Assembly (NCBI GenBank): GCA_018399135.1
Contig: JAGYPB010000004.1
Location: forward strand, 1 to 64,000
From: Deltaproteobacteria bacterium
Lineage (GTDB): Bacteria; Desulfobacterota; Desulfuromonadia; Desulfuromonadales; Geopsychrobacteraceae
Reading direction: 5' to 3'
Length of the DNA stretch: 64,000 bases
The notes under the pieces were generated by a model that was not told the origin of the DNA, did no database searches, and saw only the letters and a program-made list of their open reading frames with translations. Below, piece after piece: positions 36,087-45,304 of the stretch; within the stretch, counting starts at the first letter, position 1; every line of letters starts with the position of its first letter. A program made the position numbers and the translations under genes.

Positions 36087-37706
36087 ATGATTCACCTGAC
36101 TAACATCACCAAACAGCACGGTAACCAGGTGCTGTTCAAAAATGCCGGCTGCCAGATCCTCCCCAATAGCCGTGGTGGTCTGGTTGGCCCTAATGGTGCC
36201 GGCAAGTCTACCATTTTCCGTCTGATCACCGGTGAGGAAGGCCTCGATGGCGGCGATATTACCTGCGCCAAAAAAACGGTGATTGGCTACTTTTCTCAGG
36301 ATGTCGGTGACATGGCAGGCCGCAGTGCGCTCGAAGAGGTGATTGCGGCGTCGGAAAAGACCGTCCGCCTTGGCGCAGAGATCGCTGCCATGGAAGTGCA
36401 GATGTGCGAACCAATGGACGATGACGCCATGGCTCAGCTGCTTGAGTGCTACGGTGATGTCCAGCAGGAATACGAGCAGCGCGGCGGCTATGACCTGGAG
36501 TCACGCGCCCAGGCGGTACTGACCGGATTGGGGATCGGGCCCGACGACTATAACCGCCCGGTCGAAAGCTTCAGCGGTGGCTGGAAAATGCGCATTGCCC
36601 TGGCTCGGATTCTCACCTTGAATCCCGATGTATTGCTCCTTGACGAACCAACCAACCACCTCGACCTGGAGTCGATCGTCTGGTTGGAAAACTGGCTCAA
36701 CGACGAGTACAAGGGTGCTCTGCTGATGACCAGCCACGACCGGGATTTTATGAATCGGCTGGTGACCCGTATTATCGAGGTGGGCAATGGGACCATTACC
36801 ACCTACGGTGGCAATTATGATTTTTACCTGCGCGAGCGTGATATCCGGCGTGAGCAGTTGATCGCCAGCCACCGTCGCCAACAGGAAATGCTCGCTAAAG
36901 AGGAAGAGTTCATTGCCCGCTTTGCGGCTCGCGCCTCCCATGCCGCCCAGGTGCAGTCACGGGTGAAAAAGCTGGAAAAAATTGACCGTATCGAACTGCC
37001 ACAGGAACAGCGACTGGTGCGCTTCGATTTTGCTGAACCACCGCGTAGCGGTGATGATGTACTGGCCTTCAAGGATCTCGGCAAGGTCTGGTACCACGAG
37101 GATGGCCGCGAGCTGCCGGTGTTTTCCGGGGTGTCCGGGTTGGTGCAACGTGGCGACAAAATCGCGGTGGTGGGAATCAATGGTGCCGGTAAGTCGTCAT
37201 TCTTAAAGGTTCTGAGTGAGCAGACCCAGCCAAGTCAAGGGAGCGTAACGGTAGGAGCAAATGTTTCCACTGGCTATTTCAGTCAGCATTCCATGGATCT
37301 GCTCGATCCGAAAAAAACCGTCTACGAAACCGTTCGGGATGCGCTGCCGCAACTGACCGTCGGGGTGCTGCGTAACCTTTGTGCCGCCTTTTTGTTTCCG
37401 GGAGATGATGTCGAGAAGCGGGTGGATAAGCTCTCCGGAGGCGAAAAATCGCGCCTGGTGCTGGCTACCCTTCTTGGTCGCCCGTTAAATCTGTTGATCC
37501 TCGATGAGCCGACCAACCATCTTGATATCCAATCGCGCGATGTGTTACTCGAAGCCCTGCAGGGGTTTGCCGGGACCGTGCTGATCGTCAGTCACGATCG
37601 CCACTTTCTGCGTTCACTGGTCAGTCGGGTTTTTGAGATCGATCATGGGGTGATGACCCCCTACGAGGGCGGGTATGAATATTATCTGGAAAAAACCGGC
37701 CGCTAA
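36087..37706 (+). CDS. ABC-F family ATPase
   Basis: 539 residues, two ABC domains and no membrane segments. Domain 1: Walker A GPNGAGKST, signature SGGWKMR, Walker B LLLDEPTNHLDLES. Interdomain (P-site tRNA-interaction) linker with RDIRREQLIASHRRQQEMLA. Domain 2: GINGAGKSS, LSGGEKSR, LILDEPTNHLD. ABC-F proteins act on the ribosome as translation factors; length and features are nearer to YbiT/EttA-like members than to Uup. ATG behind AGGA. Single gene. Confidence 0.9.
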   Translation: MIHLTNITKQHGNQVLFKNAGCQILPNSRGGLVGPNGAGKSTIFRLITGEEGLDGGDITCAKKTVIGYFSQDVGDMAGRSALEEVIAASEKTVRLGAEIAAMEVQMCEPMDDDAMAQLLECYGDVQQEYEQRGGYDLESRAQAVLTGLGIGPDDYNRPVESFSGGWKMRIALARILTLNPDVLLLDEPTNHLDLESIVWLENWLNDEYKGALLMTSHDRDFMNRLVTRIIEVGNGTITTYGGNYDFYLRERDIRREQLIASHRRQQEMLAKEEEFIARFAARASHAAQVQSRVKKLEKIDRIELPQEQRLVRFDFAEPPRSGDDVLAFKDLGKVWYHEDGRELPVFSGVSGLVQRGDKIAVVGINGAGKSSFLKVLSEQTQPSQGSVTVGANVSTGYFSQHSMDLLDPKKTVYETVRDALPQLTVGVLRNLCAAFLFPGDDVEKRVDKLSGGEKSRLVLATLLGRPLNLLILDEPTNHLDIQSRDVLLEALQGFAGTVLIVSHDRHFLRSLVSRVFEIDHGVMTPYEGGYEYYLEKTGR

Positions 37707-37774
37707 TACCACACTGATTGAAGACTTTCTGGTAAGTTGCAGGTTGGTGAAGCTTGCCGGCAAAAGGAGTCATC

Positions 37775-38551
37775 ATGATTAATCTGATCTACTTTTCACC
37801 TACGAAAACCACGGAAAAAATTGTTTCGCAGATTGCTGCCGCTATAGCTGATACGGATTTACAGCGTTACGATTTGACCCGCATGAGCACCGATGTGCCC
37901 GCCCGGATCAGCGCAGGAACAACGATTATCGGCGTGCCGGTCTACGCCGGCCGGGTGCCGGCAATCGTGCTGGAACGACTGGCACGGCTACAGGGGGATG
38001 GGCTTCCTGCCGTTCTGGTGGTGGTCTACGGCAATCGTGAGTTTGAAGATGCCCTGCGTGAACTGGCAGATGTGGTAACGACAAAAGGGTTTCATGTCGT
38101 TGCGGCGGCAGCCTTTGTCGGTGAACATTCTTATTCGACCCGCCAGCAACCGATCGCTCAGAACCGTCCCGATCAAACCGACCTTGAACATGCCTCTGCT
38201 TTTGGCGTCGCGATCAGGAAGAAGTTGAGCGTGAGCAAACAGCCAGCCCCTCCGTCAATGATTCCCGGTAATGTGCCTTATCGGGAAGGAGTGGTATTGG
38301 GGCAGATCGCACCAGAAACAATCACAGAGCGGTGCGTGTTGTGTGGATTGTGCGCTTCGGCTTGTCCGACCTTTGCCATCAGTGTTATCGATCAGGTGCT
38401 GACCGAAACAGCGCAGTGTGTCATGTGCTGTGCCTGTGTAAAGGGCTGCCCCCATGAAGCGCGGGTTATGACCCATCCGGTAGTGGCTGAGCGTCGTACC
38501 CTGCTGGCACAAAATTGCCGCCAGCGCAAAGAACCACAGTGGTTTTTGTAG
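37775..38551 (+). CDS. Flavodoxin/ferredoxin-type (EFR1-like) electron-transfer protein
   Basis: 258 residues from ATG 37775 (AGGAG upstream; longer frame rejected). N-terminal flavodoxin-like fold with the phosphate loop YFSPTKTTEKIV and VPVYAGRVPAI. C-terminal dicluster ferredoxin: CVLCGLCASACP and CVMCCACVKGCP. The EFR1-type layout suggests a cytoplasmic electron shuttle; partner enzyme unknown. It follows the ABC-F gene after 68 bp. Confidence 0.85.
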   Translation: MINLIYFSPTKTTEKIVSQIAAAIADTDLQRYDLTRMSTDVPARISAGTTIIGVPVYAGRVPAIVLERLARLQGDGLPAVLVVVYGNREFEDALRELADVVTTKGFHVVAAAAFVGEHSYSTRQQPIAQNRPDQTDLEHASAFGVAIRKKLSVSKQPAPPSMIPGNVPYREGVVLGQIAPETITERCVLCGLCASACPTFAISVIDQVLTETAQCVMCCACVKGCPHEARVMTHPVVAERRTLLAQNCRQRKEPQWFL

Positions 38552-38671
38552 TGTTCGTGAGATTGTGAGCCAACAAGGTTGCAGAAGAACAGAGTTGTTA
38601 AGGCTCTTCTTTGAGTCACGTCAAGATTGTTCCTCTACCGTACCGAAGAAACCGACAGGACAAGCTTGAGA

Positions 38672-39565
38672 TCAGTCAATCTCATGGTTTCTTGAGCGGC
38701 TGTACATGCCAAGCAGGGTGTGAAAAAACAGTGTCGAGACTATCAAAACCCCGCCGTTAAAGGTTGTCAATGGGGGGATTTCTCCCAATACCAACCAGAT
38801 CCAGATGGGCGCAAGGCAGGTTTCCAACAACAGAAACAGGCTAACCTCAGCGGCCGGCAGAAAGCGCGTAGCCGACGTGATGAGCAATAAAGCCACCGGC
38901 ATCTGCACCAGACCGGCAAGCATCAACCAGATGTAACTGGCATGCGGCAACGACAGCGGTGTAGCAAGTGGGAGTGCCGCCAGACATAATAACACCCCGC
39001 CACGCATGATGACCGCAGGCCGCGAAACCTCCGGGTAACGTCGGAAAACGGTGAAGTAGGCCCCGATGAACAGGGCCGACATAGCAGCTAGGCCGTCACC
39101 GAGCAGGGTCCCGGCGCCCAGTGACCCCGACATGACCCAGAACACACCGGCGATACAGACAATAATTGCCAGCCAGGTACGGCCGGAGCACCTTTCACCA
39201 AGAAAAATACGGCTGATTAGAGCGGCAAAAAGGGGCGCAGCGCTGAGAATAACAACAGCATTGGCCACCTGGGTAAGAGTAAAGGCAAGGACCAGGCACA
39301 AGCTGCTGCCGGCCATCATCGCAGCTGCGAGCCAAACGCCCAGTATTCTATTGTCGGAAGATCGAATCTGACACGAAGTCATTAAGCGGCTTAATAGCAG
39401 AAATGTCAGAGCCATAAACAGGCCCCGCCAGAACGAGACGTTCCAGCCATCCACTGCGGCCAGTCGTACCAGCAGGGCATCGAAGCTGATCAGGGTGACC
39501 CCGGCCACCAGGGTCAAGATGCCTTTGAGGCTAACCTTCTCGGTAGAAAATAAATCTTTCGGCAT
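38672..39565 (-). CDS. DMT-superfamily (EamA) transporter
   Basis: 297 residues from ATG 39565 (MPKDLFSTEK; GAG upstream). Ten membrane helices as two EamA repeats (LVRLAAVDGWNVSFWRGLFM, then PAVIMRGGVLLCLAAL). Probably an inner-membrane metabolite exporter; substrate unknown. Stands between convergent and same-strand neighbours without an obvious operon. Confidence 0.85.
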   Translation of the reverse strand: MPKDLFSTEKVSLKGILTLVAGVTLISFDALLVRLAAVDGWNVSFWRGLFMALTFLLLSRLMTSCQIRSSDNRILGVWLAAAMMAGSSLCLVLAFTLTQVANAVVILSAAPLFAALISRIFLGERCSGRTWLAIIVCIAGVFWVMSGSLGAGTLLGDGLAAMSALFIGAYFTVFRRYPEVSRPAVIMRGGVLLCLAALPLATPLSLPHASYIWLMLAGLVQMPVALLLITSATRFLPAAEVSLFLLLETCLAPIWIWLVLGEIPPLTTFNGGVLIVSTLFFHTLLGMYSRSRNHEID

Positions 39566-39709
39566 TGGAGCTCTTTTGTTCAAGGGTCATCGTCAGATGA
39601 CTTTTTTTGGATCCCTTCACCGCCGGTCTTAAACAACAGATGTAGAGAAGTATCCAGCTGCCACAGAAACATCATTTTGTGCTTATGTCAGCGCAGAGTT
39701 ACTCAGATT

Positions 39710-39765
39710 GTAACTATTCAGCGGCTCTTGGCGCAGGATCCGAAGATCCGGTGCTGAACAAATAC
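39710..39765 (-). repeat. Dispersed repeat family, short copy D
   Basis: GTAACTATTCAGCGGCTCTT, then GGCGCAGGATCCGAAGATCC and GGTGCTGAACAAATAC: the cleanest short form, the reverse complement of copy A's two ends with the central ~95 bp absent. Just downstream of the MFS gene stop. Confidence 0.8.
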
Positions 39766-39771
39766 CTCAGA

Positions 39772-40998
39772 TTAAAGATTTAGGTTATTACCTTGTCTCC
39801 CACGTGGCAGGCGCGTTCTGGTGGTCAGCAGCATGCTGGCGCTGACCAGGGAAGCCAACAGCAGACCGATCAGGGGCGCTGAGTCAGTGAAGTCGAGGAC
39901 AAATCCGATCAGTATGGGTGCCAGCGCGGTTGATACCACCATAACCGCCTGGGCCACGGAGCGGATGGCACCCAGATGATGGGTGCCGTAGCGCTCGGGC
40001 CACAGGGCGCCGCCGGCAGCACCGCTGCCCCCGAGACTGCCGCCAGTCAGCAAGAAATAGAGATAAAGAGCCCAGTCTCCGGGGATTGAAGCCAGGACCA
40101 GCAGTCCAGCCACCAGGGGGAGCAATGCCAAGGGTAGCGCGCGCTGGGCGCCAAAACGGTCGATCAGCGGCCCGGCAACCAGCAGGCTGAGCAGATGACC
40201 GAGGGCAAAGCCGGTAAAAGCAATCCCGACCTTTTCCAGTGGCCAGCCACGTAAGCCGATAATGGCAGACTGGTGAAAGAGAATCGCCGTGATCGTGAAG
40301 GGGGTCGCCAGGGCGGCCGGAAGAAGTAGATAAAAGCCGGGGTCACGGAGCACCTGTTTACGGGTCAGACTTTTTTCTTGAGCGCTGAAGGTGGCCTCTT
40401 GCCTGGTATCGCCTGGAAGTGGCGCGTGGCGAGCCAGCAACAGTAAAATCGGCAACGCGACTAACAACAGAAAGGCAACGGCAACAAACCATGGCAGGCG
40501 CCAGTTGCCAAATACCAGCAGGAGCCCCGCAGCCAAAGGTAGTGTCGCTTCCGCCAGGGGGAATCCGGCAACGGTCAGGGCCATGACACGCCCGCGCTGC
40601 CGATGGAAATAGCGTCCAGCCACGGTAACGCCGAGGTGGGACAAGAGCCCCTGGCCACCAAAGCGGATCAGCAGAAAACCTGGAATCAGCATCAGCCAGT
40701 GAGAAGCCAGCCCGATCATCAGGCAGCCGCCAACGAGAATCAGCAATGCCGCGAGGGTCAGTTGCGGCAGGGGTCTGGTATCCACTAGTTCACCAAACTT
40801 GAGTAACAGCAGGGCCGATATCAGGGTCGCACCGCCGTAGCTGAAGCCGTAAATGCTGTTGCTTAAGGCAAAGCCATCTCGAATCAGGTGACCGAACACC
40901 GAGATAAAAAATGTCTGGCCAAAACCGGAGGTGGCTATGGCAAGCAGGGCAAACAAGGCCAGTTGTGGATGCTCTGCGATAAATTTCGGTGGTTTCAT
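39772..40998 (-). CDS. Major facilitator superfamily transporter
   Basis: 408 residues from ATG 40998; an in-frame GTG at 41025 is an alternative. Twelve membrane helices with MFS loops (FGELVDTRPLPQ, GRYFHRQRGRVMAL, GPLIDRFGAQRALPL). It resembles the oxalate/monocarboxylate-like branch only loosely; substrate unknown. Followed by a copy of the dispersed repeat. Confidence 0.8.
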   Translation of the reverse strand: MKPPKFIAEHPQLALFALLAIATSGFGQTFFISVFGHLIRDGFALSNSIYGFSYGGATLISALLLLKFGELVDTRPLPQLTLAALLILVGGCLMIGLASHWLMLIPGFLLIRFGGQGLLSHLGVTVAGRYFHRQRGRVMALTVAGFPLAEATLPLAAGLLLVFGNWRLPWFVAVAFLLLVALPILLLLARHAPLPGDTRQEATFSAQEKSLTRKQVLRDPGFYLLLPAALATPFTITAILFHQSAIIGLRGWPLEKVGIAFTGFALGHLLSLLVAGPLIDRFGAQRALPLALLPLVAGLLVLASIPGDWALYLYFLLTGGSLGGSGAAGGALWPERYGTHHLGAIRSVAQAVMVVSTALAPILIGFVLDFTDSAPLIGLLLASLVSASMLLTTRTRLPRGRQGNNLNL

Positions 40999-41036
40999 CA
41001 GGGGATCTTTGCATAGTTGGGGCACGTTGCAAAGTA

Positions 41037-41071
41037 TTCTCTGCGTCTCTCCATCTCAGCGACTCTCCGTT
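41037..41071 (+). repeat. TCTCTGCG-type intergenic repeat
   Basis: TTCTCTGCGTCTCTCCATCT followed by CAGCGACTCTCCGTT. About 32 of 35 bases match 63606-63640. It lies between the MFS and selO genes. Confidence 0.75.
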
Positions 41072-41099
41072 GTTTTTTTTTAACGAAGATGTCCATGTA

Positions 41100-42584
41100 T
41101 CAGGTGCCGCAGAAGGTCTGAAAGACTCGTTGTGTCGGCGGCGGCGGTTCACGATATTGATTGTCCGCGTCAGTCAGATCGGCATAGGGCCTTGTCAGGA
41201 TGCGCAGCAGATTTTCAAATGGCTGCAGGTTGCCATCTTTTTCTGCGGCGGCTAAGGCTTCTTCCACCCGATGGTTGCGTGGAATGGCCGCTGGATTGTG
41301 GCGATCCATGATTTTTTTTACTGTATTGAACGGTTGCCCTTGTTGCTCGACCCGTTTGCGCCAGCGTTTATCCCACTCCTGAAATGCTGCGTCCCGCTGT
41401 AGTTCATCGTCCTTTGATTGTTCATTGGCCAGATTACGGAAACTGTTGGTGTAGTCGGCGCCTGAGCGTTGCATGATGGCGAGCAGATCGTCAATCAGCG
41501 CAACATCCTTTTCTTGTTCATCCTGCAGTCCCAGCTTCCCGCGCATTCCCCGCAGCCAGACCCGGCGAAATTTGTCGGTGAAACTTTCCAGAGACTGTTG
41601 TGCCAGATCGATAGCGGTTGTCTGCTCCTCGGCCAATAGCGGCAACAGGGCCTCGGCCAGGCGGGTCAGATTCCACTGGGTGATCGGCGGCTGGTTAGCG
41701 TAGGCGTAGCGTCCCTGATGATCGATGGAGCTGAATACCGTGGCGGGGTCGTAGGCGTCCATGAAAGCGCAGGGGCCGTAATCGATGGTTTCTCCGGCAA
41801 TGAAACAGTTGTCGGTGTTCATCACTCCGTGAATAAAGCCGACTAGCAGCCACTGGGCGACTAGCTCCGCCTGACGGTCAATGACCGCCTCCAGCAGGGC
41901 TAAGTAGGGATTGTCCTGCTCTGCCGCCTCCGGGTAGTGGCGCTGGATAGCGTAATCGGCCAGGGTTCTTACGTCTGCAGTTGTGCCGCGCCAGTTGGCG
42001 TACTCAAAGGTGCCGACGCGCAGATGGCTGGCTGCTACCCGGGTCAGGATGGCGCCCGGCAGCGGGGTTTCGCGTCGTACCGGTTCGCCTGTCATTACCA
42101 CCGCCAGACTGCGGTTGGTTGGGATGCCCAGGGCAGACATGGCCTCGCTGATGAGATATTCGCGTAACATCGGCCCCAATGCTGCGCGGCCATCCCCGCG
42201 GCGGGAAAAAGGAGTTTGTCCGGAACCTTTCAGTTGGATATCGACACGTTCGCCAGAGGGAGTGACCTGCTCGCCGAGGAGAATGGCACGTCCGTCACCG
42301 AGCATGGTAAATCCACCGAACTGGTGTCCGGCATAGGCCTGGGCGAGGGGAGTAGATCCCGGAGGTAAAACATTCCCCGCAAAAACTTCAGCACCCTGAG
42401 GCGTATTCAGATCAAGTGATTTAAGTCCGAGTTGCTCTGCCAGAATATGATTAAATAACACCAGTTGTGGTGCACGCACCGCCACTGGTGGCAGTCGCTG
42501 ATAGAAAATATCAGGCAGCTTAAGGTAGCTGTTATCAAAGTTCCAGCCGGTTTGTGATTGAGATGCAGCTCCTGCAGTGGACAT
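41100..42584 (-). CDS. selO: SelO-family protein AMPylase
   Basis: 494 residues from ATG 42584; the open frame continues far upstream but without family similarity and over the cytochrome 3' region. Conserved blocks: YAGHQFGGFTMLGDGRAILL, LKGSGQTPFSRRGDGRAAL, HGVMNTDNCFIAGETIDYGP (inverted pseudokinase active site) and the CGT end. SelO transfers AMP to Ser/Thr/Tyr of proteins such as peroxidases and TCA enzymes in oxidative stress. GGGGG ribosome site. Confidence 0.93.
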   Translation of the reverse strand: MSTAGAASQSQTGWNFDNSYLKLPDIFYQRLPPVAVRAPQLVLFNHILAEQLGLKSLDLNTPQGAEVFAGNVLPPGSTPLAQAYAGHQFGGFTMLGDGRAILLGEQVTPSGERVDIQLKGSGQTPFSRRGDGRAALGPMLREYLISEAMSALGIPTNRSLAVVMTGEPVRRETPLPGAILTRVAASHLRVGTFEYANWRGTTADVRTLADYAIQRHYPEAAEQDNPYLALLEAVIDRQAELVAQWLLVGFIHGVMNTDNCFIAGETIDYGPCAFMDAYDPATVFSSIDHQGRYAYANQPPITQWNLTRLAEALLPLLAEEQTTAIDLAQQSLESFTDKFRRVWLRGMRGKLGLQDEQEKDVALIDDLLAIMQRSGADYTNSFRNLANEQSKDDELQRDAAFQEWDKRWRKRVEQQGQPFNTVKKIMDRHNPAAIPRNHRVEEALAAAEKDGNLQPFENLLRILTRPYADLTDADNQYREPPPPTQRVFQTFCGT

Positions 42585-42665
42585 CGTGCCCCCGATTCTT
42601 GAGGTTGGTGTTACGTTCCATTGTAACGTCAAGAGGGTGGCGGAGGGTAGGGGGGTGAAGCAGTA

Positions 42666-42713
42666 AAAGAAGAGGCAGTACCGGTTGACCTTTAAGGGCC
42701 GTCCGGTACTGCC
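42666..42713 (-). terminator. Probable terminator of the trihaem cytochrome gene
   Basis: GGCAGTACCGG (42674-42684) pairs with CCGGTACTGCC (42703-42713), 18-nt loop. On the minus strand it is followed by TCTTCTTTTACTG. It lies 41 bp after the cytochrome stop. Confidence 0.65.
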
Positions 42714-42753
42714 CTGACAATTAAGTATAAAAGTTTTTATTTGAGTTGACGGA

Positions 42754-43665
42754 TCAGTAACCGCGAACCGGTACCGGCACATCGCCTTTGTGGCAGGCAG
42801 CACAGTTTTTGATGATGTTCGGGGTGCTGCTGTAATCCGCTTTAGCCACTTTGTACCCATCGATTCCGGCGTGGATGCTGTGAATCATGGTTTGCATGTC
42901 GACGCTGGCCCAACCATCAGCTTCTGCAACCGAGTTCATGCTGTCATAGGTGAAATTGTTGTGACAGGAAAAACAAAGCTGGGGATCGTGTCTGCGGTTA
43001 CTGTGAGCCTTGAATGTACCGCCGGCATGGCAGGACGCGCAGGAGGCCAGGGTGATGCTCTGGTTCGGAGCATTGTCAGCCGCGATAGCAGTGCCAGTTC
43101 CGGTGGTGTAGGCAACAGCAGTGAAGCGTTCATCCTGGCGGCTGGTTACCCCGATGCGATAGATGGCATCAGCATCCCATTTGCCATGGCGTTCGATTTC
43201 GCTGAGAATATGGTTGATATAAGCACCGTACTCACCTTCGCCAGCGGGTTTTTTATGAGTCCAGTAGGCTCCTTTACTGAAGTCGATGGCAGCGTCCTTG
43301 TGCTTGAAGGTATAGGAAAAACCATCCTTTCCTTTGGTAACCTCTACGCGCAGGTTTCCGGCCCGGACAACCTCTGTTGCACCTTCTTCATAAATACGAT
43401 TGCGCTGCAGCATGTTGATCCAGCCAATCTGGTCATTTACCCACTTGGCAATAGTAAATTCGAGTGAGACCTTGTTGGCCTTGTAGTTCAGCATATCGAA
43501 GCGGACAGTGATTTCACCGTTATTGACGGTGACATTGGTGATCTCGGCTTTTGCCTTAGCGGAGTGGTTGGCGGCGATGGCTGACATATTCAGGGCAACA
43601 ACAGCGACGATGGTCGTCAGCAGGGTGACGATGAGAAACAGTTTCTTCTTTGATGTGATATTCAT
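42754..43665 (-). CDS. Periplasmic trihaem cytochrome c, related to the N-terminal part of OmcA/MtrC-type cytochromes
   Basis: 303 residues with a Sec signal (KKLFLIVTLLTTIVAVVALN; cleavage near AIAAN) and no lipobox Cys. The first ~190 mature residues form a beta-rich domain. Three CXXCH sites follow: CASCH, CFSCH and CAACH, with extra His residues for axial ligation (MIHSIHAGIDGY). The beta domain plus MIHSIHAG pattern recalls the start of decahaem outer-surface cytochromes, but the gene stops after three haems. The stop appears genuine, with a terminator after it. Expected role: electron transfer in the periplasm. ATG behind AAAGGA; sigma-54 promoter upstream. Confidence 0.85.
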   Translation of the reverse strand: MNITSKKKLFLIVTLLTTIVAVVALNMSAIAANHSAKAKAEITNVTVNNGEITVRFDMLNYKANKVSLEFTIAKWVNDQIGWINMLQRNRIYEEGATEVVRAGNLRVEVTKGKDGFSYTFKHKDAAIDFSKGAYWTHKKPAGEGEYGAYINHILSEIERHGKWDADAIYRIGVTSRQDERFTAVAYTTGTGTAIAADNAPNQSITLASCASCHAGGTFKAHSNRRHDPQLCFSCHNNFTYDSMNSVAEADGWASVDMQTMIHSIHAGIDGYKVAKADYSSTPNIIKNCAACHKGDVPVPVRGY

Positions 43666-43727
43666 TGGGACAGATCCTTTCAGTCGGCGGAGGGTTTGTT
43701 GTCGATGTTAAAACTGTTTGTCTAGTC

Positions 43728-43744
43728 AGCAATAAAGGTGCCAA
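43728..43744 (-). promoter_or_regulatory. Sigma-54 (-24/-12) promoter of the cytochrome gene
   Basis: Minus strand TTGGCACCTTTATTGCT matches the TGGCAC-N5-TTGCT consensus with exact GG-N10-GC spacing, 63 bp before the cytochrome ATG. The next gene upstream encodes an NtrC-type response regulator. Confidence 0.85.
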
Positions 43745-43857
43745 TCTCAAGTGGTTGAAAGAAATGCCTCTGAAACAGGTGGTTGAGTTAGATTTTGGTG
43801 TTGAGGTGTGGTTTGAAAAGTGCCGGGTTTTGAACACTTGATGGTTTGAGGATGTAC

Positions 43858-43879
43858 AACTGTTCAAGTTTCGACAGTT
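43858..43879. promoter_or_regulatory. Candidate enhancer site (inverted repeat)
   Basis: AACTGT and ACAGTT flank 10 bp, giving a 22-bp dyad about 115 bp upstream of the -24/-12 promoter, a typical enhancer distance. It also lies just after the stop of the response-regulator gene. Binding is inferred. Confidence 0.45.
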
Positions 43880-43903
43880 GGTCTCCTTGTTTCTAGTACA
43901 ATA

Positions 43904-45271
43904 TCAGTCTTTTTCGATCCTGTAGGTTTTGATCTTGCCGTAAAGGGTGCCGCGAGCAATACCTAAAGCTTCGGCCGCGTGAGAGATATTCCAGCTTTTT
44001 GATGTGAGAACCTTGCGAATCACTGCTGCTTCGATTTCAGGTAGGGAGTTTGTGTCGGATACGATGTCGGTCGTTGTGGCATCTTGTATGGCTGGCTGTT
44101 GCATGCGCAACTCGTGAGGAAGGTGCTCGGCTTCCAGAAGATCGCCACTACAAAAAATAACTGCCCGCTCAATGGCGTTGGCGAGCTCACGTACATTGCC
44201 GGGCCAATGGTAGAGTTTTAACAGCTGTTGTGCCTTCGAGCTGATAGCGCAGATGTTTTTATTGTTCTGCTTGCTGAACTTATGAAAAAAATATGTCGTC
44301 AGCAGTGGAATATCGCTGGTTCGTTCGCGTAGTGGCGGCACGTTCAGAGTAACAACGTTGAGGCGATAGTACAGATCTTCGCGAAAGGCTTTGGCGCGCA
44401 TCTCAGCTTCAAGATCCTTGTTGGTGGCACAGATGATACGAGTGTCAACCCGGATTGTTTCTGTTCCCCCGACTCGTTGAAAGGTGCCGAGTTCAAGAAC
44501 CCGCAACAGGGCGATCTGGGTGGTGATGGGGATATCGCCAATCTCATCAAGGAAAATGGTGCCACCATCGGCATGCTCAAAAAAGCCGATCTTTCGTTTG
44601 TCAGCACCGCTGAACGCTCCTTTTTCATGTCCGAAAAGGGCACTGTTGATCAGGCTTTCTGTCAGTGAGGCGCAGTTGACCGGAACAAAAACCCGATTCC
44701 GACGACTGCTGCGCGCATGTACTGCAGCGGCCACCAGCTCCTTGCCCGTGCCACTCTCGCCGCGAATCAGCACCGTGGCATTGGTTGCCGCAGTGCGTCT
44801 GATCCCTTCGAAGAGTTCATACATTGAAGGCGTTCGCCCGATCAACTGTTCAAATCTGGGCATATGTTCCGTATCGGCATCTTTATCAAGCAGACTGAGA
44901 TGTTGGAGGAGTTTTTCCAGTTGCATTTGCAGGGTAGTAAAATCAAAGGGCTTCAGGATGTAATCGTAGGCCCCTGCTTTCATCGCTCGAACAGCTTCTT
45001 TCGCTGAGTTGACTCCGGTCAATATGAGGACAAAAATGTCCGGCCAGCGCTGTTGAATTTTTTTAAGTAGTTCAATGCCATCCATGCCCGGCATGGACAA
45101 GTCGGTAAGGACGATATCTGCCGGGTTTTTTTCCAGCATTTTAAGGGCCGATGGACCATCACCGGTGATTTCAATCTTGAATCGTTGATCCTCACCCATT
45201 TCACGGCGAAAAATATTCTGATAGGCGATTTCATCATCGACATAAAGAAGTCGAATTTTTCTGTCTGTCAC
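43904..45271 (-). CDS. NtrC-family sigma-54 response regulator
   Basis: 455 residues with GTG start (GTGAGG upstream). Receiver domain: YVDDE, phospho-Asp in [13 protein letters not shown], Lys in ILKPFD. AAA+ domain: GESGTGKE, sigma-54 loop GAFSGA (Ser in place of the usual Thr), [11 protein letters not shown]. Fis-type helix-turn-helix at the end ([20 protein letters not shown]). It lies 34 bp after the sensor kinase gene and just before the cytochrome gene carrying a -24/-12 promoter, so it probably activates that gene. Confidence 0.92.
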   Translation of the reverse strand: MTDRKIRLLYVDDEIAYQNIFRREMGEDQRFKIEITGDGPSALKMLEKNPADIVLTDLSMPGMDGIELLKKIQQRWPDIFVLILTGVNSAKEAVRAMKAGAYDYILKPFDFTTLQMQLEKLLQHLSLLDKDADTEHMPRFEQLIGRTPSMYELFEGIRRTAATNATVLIRGESGTGKELVAAAVHARSSRRNRVFVPVNCASLTESLINSALFGHEKGAFSGADKRKIGFFEHADGGTIFLDEIGDIPITTQIALLRVLELGTFQRVGGTETIRVDTRIICATNKDLEAEMRAKAFREDLYYRLNVVTLNVPPLRERTSDIPLLTTYFFHKFSKQNNKNICAISSKAQQLLKLYHWPGNVRELANAIERAVIFCSGDLLEAEHLPHELRMQQPAIQDATTTDIVSDTNSLPEIEAAVIRKVLTSKSWNISHAAEALGIARGTLYGKIKTYRIEKD

Positions 45272-45304
45272 GTTGTGGGCCTCACTTCGTTTTTGGGTTG
45301 TGTG